Positions 31,777 through 34,522 of a DNA stretch of 34,522 nt are shown here, in pieces. The notes beneath the pieces were generated by a model. It ran no database searches, was not told the DNA's origin, and saw only the letters and a list, made by a program, of their open reading frames with translations. The translations under genes and the position numbers were made by a program. Location of the stretch: contig DBNW01000001.1 in NCBI GenBank assembly GCA_002299425.1, positions 1 to 34,522 on the forward strand. The letters are read 5' to 3'. How positions within the stretch are numbered: the first letter of the stretch is position 1; each line of letters opens with the position of its first letter. The stretch comes from Methylococcaceae bacterium UBA662 (lineage in GTDB: Bacteria; Pseudomonadota; Gammaproteobacteria; Methylococcales; Methylomonadaceae).

Positions 31777-32775
31777 ATGCTTGAAGACCTAAGAACCCTC
31801 CTGATGCGCGATTGGCTGGAGAATAATGCGCTGGTCGGTGTTGAGAAAATCGAACTGGCCTCCAGTGATGCCAGTTTCAGGCGCTATTTCCGGGCGGCCA
31901 CCCGGCATTGCAGCCGCATTGTCATGGATGCGCCACCAGAAAAAGAACGTCTGGATGCGTTTATTAAGGTGGCCGGTTTAATCCGTGGCGTTGGCGTTAA
32001 GGTGCCAGAAATTTATCAGCACAACCTCGAAGACGGTTTTTTGTTGCTGGAAGATTTTGGCGACCAGAGCTTTTTTAAAAACGCTGGGGTTTTTCCAGAC
32101 AGTTTTTTGTACCAGGGCGCACTGGACAGTCTTTTTCAGTTGCAATCGGCACCTTCTTTACAAAAAGCCGCCCTGCCCAATTACGACGAAGCCTTGCTGA
32201 GGCGGGAATTGGCTGTTTTTACCACTTGGTTTTTAGGCGAACTGGTTGACAGGGAGCTGCCGCAGACCTTATGGGAGGCGCTCCAGCAAGGCTTGGTTGA
32301 CTCGGCCCTGTGCCAGCCCGTCACCTTTGTGCACAGGGATTACCATTCGCGCAATCTCATGGTTTTGCCTGACGGCCAGCCGGGTCTGCTGGATTTTCAG
32401 GATGCGCTGTTAGGGCCGGTGACGTACGATTTGGTCTCCTTGCTGCGTGACTGTTACCGGACCTGGCCTAAGCCGCAGGTGGCGGCTTGGGTGAATGCGT
32501 ATTGGCAACGGCTGTCTGATGCCGGCATCATCGACTGCACCCCCGAAGTATTCCGGCAATGGTTTGATTGGATGGGCCTGCAACGCCATTTGAAGGCGAT
32601 GGGTATTTTTAGCCGTTTGCACCTGCGTGATGGCAAGCCGAGTTATTTGGCAGATATTCCCAGGACACTGGGCTATGTCACCGAAGTGTGTGGGGATTAC
32701 CCGCAGTTAGCGGCATTCGCAGAATTTTTGTTGTCTGACATCCAGCCCCGCTTAAAAGAGGTTTTGAACGCATGA
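31777..32775 (+). CDS. amgK: N-acetylmuramate / N-acetylglucosamine kinase AmgK
   Basis: AmgK phosphorylates MurNAc and GlcNAc at the anomeric carbon in the peptidoglycan recycling route that bypasses MurA. It is an aminoglycoside-phosphotransferase-fold kinase: SSDASFRRYFRA near the N-terminus, GFLLLEDFGDQSF in the nucleotide region, the catalytic HRDYHSRNLMVL, and the metal-binding LDFQDALLGPVTYDLVSLLRD. I prefer the ATG at 31777; a GTG at 31759 would add six residues. It overlaps murU by 4 bases, and amgK-murU opposite lptD is the known arrangement in Pseudomonas and relatives. Confidence 0.92.
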   Translation: MLEDLRTLLMRDWLENNALVGVEKIELASSDASFRRYFRAATRHCSRIVMDAPPEKERLDAFIKVAGLIRGVGVKVPEIYQHNLEDGFLLLEDFGDQSFFKNAGVFPDSFLYQGALDSLFQLQSAPSLQKAALPNYDEALLRRELAVFTTWFLGELVDRELPQTLWEALQQGLVDSALCQPVTFVHRDYHSRNLMVLPDGQPGLLDFQDALLGPVTYDLVSLLRDCYRTWPKPQVAAWVNAYWQRLSDAGIIDCTPEVFRQWFDWMGLQRHLKAMGIFSRLHLRDGKPSYLADIPRTLGYVTEVCGDYPQLAAFAEFLLSDIQPRLKEVLNA

Positions 32776-33449
32776 AGGCGATGATATTGGCCGCAGGGCG
32801 CGGCGAGCGGATGCGTCCTTTGACCGACCGCGTGCCTAAGCCCTTGTTGCAAGCGGGTGGTAAGTCGTTGATAGCAGCACTTATTGCGCGATTGGTGGAG
32901 GCAGGCGTTACAGACATTGTGATCAATCACGCATATCTGGGCCAGCAAATCGAAGACACGCTGGGCGACGGACGGCAGTTCGGTGCGCGTATCGATTACT
33001 CGCCAGAAGGCGAACACGCCTTAGAGACGGCCGGCGGCATCATTAAAGCGTTGCCGTTGTTGGGCGATGCGCCGTTTCTGGTGGTCAATGGCGACATCGC
33101 TACCGATTTCCCTTTTGCCAGTTTGCGCGGCCAACGTATTGATTTGGCGCATTTGGTGTTGGTGCCAAACCCGCTACACCATCCCGGAGGCGATTTTGCC
33201 TTGGCGGCTTCAGGCCATCTGGATGGGTGCGGGACACAGAAATTTACCTTCAGCGGCATTGGCCTGTATCACCCTGACCTGTTTGCAGGGGCGCCTTCAG
33301 GGGTTAGCCGGTTGGCCCCGCTGCTACGGCAGGCCTTGTCCGGTCAGCGGGTATCAGGGCAGTTGTACACCGGTTTTTGGATGGACATTGGCACCCCGGA
33401 ACGCTTGCAGGAGCTAGACGGGTGCTACCGTAAACACAAGTTCACCTGA
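32772..33449 (+). CDS. murU: N-acetylmuramate alpha-1-phosphate uridylyltransferase MurU
   Basis: MurU couples UTP to MurNAc-1-phosphate, giving UDP-MurNAc for cell-wall synthesis. The nucleotidyltransferase signature MILAAGRGERMRPLTDRVPKPLL is at residues 3-25. ETAGGIIKALPLLGDAPFLVVNGDI holds the metal-binding aspartate, and FTGIGL-like FSGIGLYHPDLF plus GFWMDIGTPERL near the C-terminus complete the pattern. Length 225 is typical. It is translationally coupled to amgK. Confidence 0.93.
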   Translation: MKAMILAAGRGERMRPLTDRVPKPLLQAGGKSLIAALIARLVEAGVTDIVINHAYLGQQIEDTLGDGRQFGARIDYSPEGEHALETAGGIIKALPLLGDAPFLVVNGDIATDFPFASLRGQRIDLAHLVLVPNPLHHPGGDFALAASGHLDGCGTQKFTFSGIGLYHPDLFAGAPSGVSRLAPLLRQALSGQRVSGQLYTGFWMDIGTPERLQELDGCYRKHKFT

Positions 33450-33483
33450 GAAGGGTGCGGCCTGGCCCTGTTGCGGGGCAGTT

Positions 33484-33515
33484 GCGGCAGTTTAGGATTA
33501 GCCTAAACAAGCCGC
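33484..33515. terminator. Hairpin between convergent murU and the TonB receptor gene
   Basis: GTTTAGG (33490-33496) pairs with CCTAAAC (33502-33508), extended by GCGGC/GCCGC with small bulges. There is no clean T-run on either side, so it is a bidirectional terminator candidate only. Confidence 0.4.
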
Positions 33516-33531
33516 TGCCGATCCTGTCTGT

Positions 33532-34522
33532 TTAATAGCTGACCCTAACCCCAATCTCCGCACCACGGCCGGGTTCGGGGGCAAAGTTTCTAAGAAAAGA
33601 AGTGGCATTACGGATGTTTTCGTCAAGCAAATTGTTGGCTTTGGCAAACACCGATACGTCGACGTCTTGGAAACGTTTGACCCGGTATTGGCTGCTTAGA
33701 CCTAACAGCACATAGCTTGGGGTTTGCGTGTCGAAGTCGCCCGGCCGGTCTTGGGCCTCGCCCCGAGTCAGGCGCAAGCCGTTTTGCCAATTGCCGAGAA
33801 AATGATCCATTTGAAAACCAAAGCGTAAGGGGGGCATGCGTGGAACATCGCCGCCGCTGGTAAATTGCCCACGAGTGAAGTCACTAAACAAGGTGAATTC
33901 GACCAGGCCGTAGCGGTTTTCCATGACGGGGAAAACCAGTCGGCTTTCATAGCCCATGAAAGTGGCGTCGGCTTGCTGGCTGAGCAAGACCGGGACGCAG
34001 TGCCCTTCGGTGCAGGCATCGCCGTCTTTGGTGACAAACTCACCCGTGCGGTTAAAAAAGATGTAGTGTTCCGCCCAGTTGTGGAATAAGTCCACTTCCG
34101 CCCGCATCCAGTCGGCATTGAAGCGATAGCCTAAGTCGATGTTGTAGGAGTTTTCTTTCTCTAAGTCCGAGCTGCCGCGGTCAAAGCTGCGGGTGGCGTG
34201 ATGAAAACCGTCCGCTAGCAGTTCTTGGACATTGGGGGCGCGGGATGAGCGGGTGAAAGCAAGGTTGACACTGTTGTGGGTGTCGGCCTTCCACAATGCG
34301 GAGGCGGAGCCGCTGGCTGGGGTAAAGCTGAACGAGTCATGCCCTTGTGGGTTGATGTTGGTCTGTTCGACCCGGGCACCTAATTCGTAAGCCATGGGTC
34401 CGTGCTTGAACGATTCCACCGCAAATACGCCGTAGCTTTGGGTTTGTGAGCGTGGCAGAATGCTCTTTGGCCCTTTGACTTCAGGCGCGTGATCGTCGTC
34501 ATGGCCGTCTCCATGGCCGTCT
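33532..34522 (-). CDS. TonB-dependent outer-membrane receptor (partial, ZnuD-like)
   Basis: The C-terminal part of a TonB-dependent transporter; the frame stays open to the right edge of the window, so the plug domain and N-terminus lie outside. About 330 residues of barrel are visible: FTRSSRAPNVQELLADGFHHATRSFDRG, YNIDLGYRF, YRVKRFQDVDVSVFAKANNLLDENIRNATSF, and the terminal GVRVSY ending in an aromatic residue as usual for the barrel. The right edge reads DGHGDGHDDDHAPEV, a His/Asp-rich loop of the sort seen in zinc receptors such as ZnuD. The NATSFLRNFAPEPGR ending also resembles that group. Zinc or another divalent metal is my best guess for the substrate. Confidence 0.85.
   Translation of the reverse strand, partial: DGHGDGHDDDHAPEVKGPKSILPRSQTQSYGVFAVESFKHGPMAYELGARVEQTNINPQGHDSFSFTPASGSASALWKADTHNSVNLAFTRSSRAPNVQELLADGFHHATRSFDRGSSDLEKENSYNIDLGYRFNADWMRAEVDLFHNWAEHYIFFNRTGEFVTKDGDACTEGHCVPVLLSQQADATFMGYESRLVFPVMENRYGLVEFTLFSDFTRGQFTSGGDVPRMPPLRFGFQMDHFLGNWQNGLRLTRGEAQDRPGDFDTQTPSYVLLGLSSQYRVKRFQDVDVSVFAKANNLLDENIRNATSFLRNFAPEPGRGAEIGVRVSY

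Noticed and set aside
1..34522. CRISPR arrays, tRNA/rRNA genes, prophage or complete insertion sequences
   Set aside because: Reading the intergenic stretches found no regularly spaced repeats, tRNA cloverleaf motifs or transposase genes.

Overview
The window reads as chromosomal DNA of a gammaproteobacterium, most likely a methane oxidiser of the Methylococcales. The reasons are a PPi-dependent phosphofructokinase, the surA-lptD / amgK-murU arrangement, a gammaproteobacterial FusA2-type second EF-G, and interspersed palindromic repeats of the kind common in such genomes. The genus is inference; no rRNA or tRNA gene is present. Most of the window is core metabolism and envelope housekeeping. 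The accessory-looking part is the first 12.6 kb.

Region 1 (1-9.3 kb, minus strand) is a nearly complete heme d1 locus. Read from its promoter near 9250 it runs: cytochrome cd1-family protein (NirS position), small cytochrome c (NirM position), nirC, nirF, nirD, nirL, nirG, nirH, nirJ, then mtnA and cysZ. NirDL/NirGH decarboxylate siroheme, NirJ (radical SAM) installs the oxo groups, NirF is a periplasmic late-step factor, and NirC and the NirM-like protein move electrons. nirE, nirN and NO reductase genes are absent here. The cd1 protein keeps the three heme-pocket histidines expected of NirS, but several of its blades read like NirN, so its activity is open. The cluster carries palindromic repeats, one of them inside the nirF leader, and a decayed UPF0175/DUF3368 toxin-antitoxin remnant between nirC and nirF.

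Region 2 (9.3-12.6 kb, minus) is a 1103-residue membrane protein. It joins three VanZ-like units to an O-antigen-ligase-type domain with a jelly-roll insert in its large periplasmic loop.

Region 3 (12.8-20 kb, plus) holds ispD-ispF-truD (isoprenoid precursors and tRNA pseudouridine), gap-pyk (lower glycolysis) and a stand-alone EF-G paralogue closed by a strong terminator.

Region 4 (20-25.7 kb) holds acyP and rlmKL, overlapping, and a periplasmic FKBP isomerase, all on minus. A 489-bp non-coding stretch with potential RNA folds follows, then a tandem PilZ-like protein and the PPi-PFK gene on plus.

Region 5 (25.8-34.5 kb) holds rnd, a helicase-less DbpA-type RNA-binding protein, surA and lptD on minus. 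The divergent pair amgK-murU (peptidoglycan sugar recycling) is on plus, and a window-truncated TonB-dependent receptor with a His/Asp-rich segment is on minus. I see no CRISPR array, tRNA, rRNA or intact insertion sequence.
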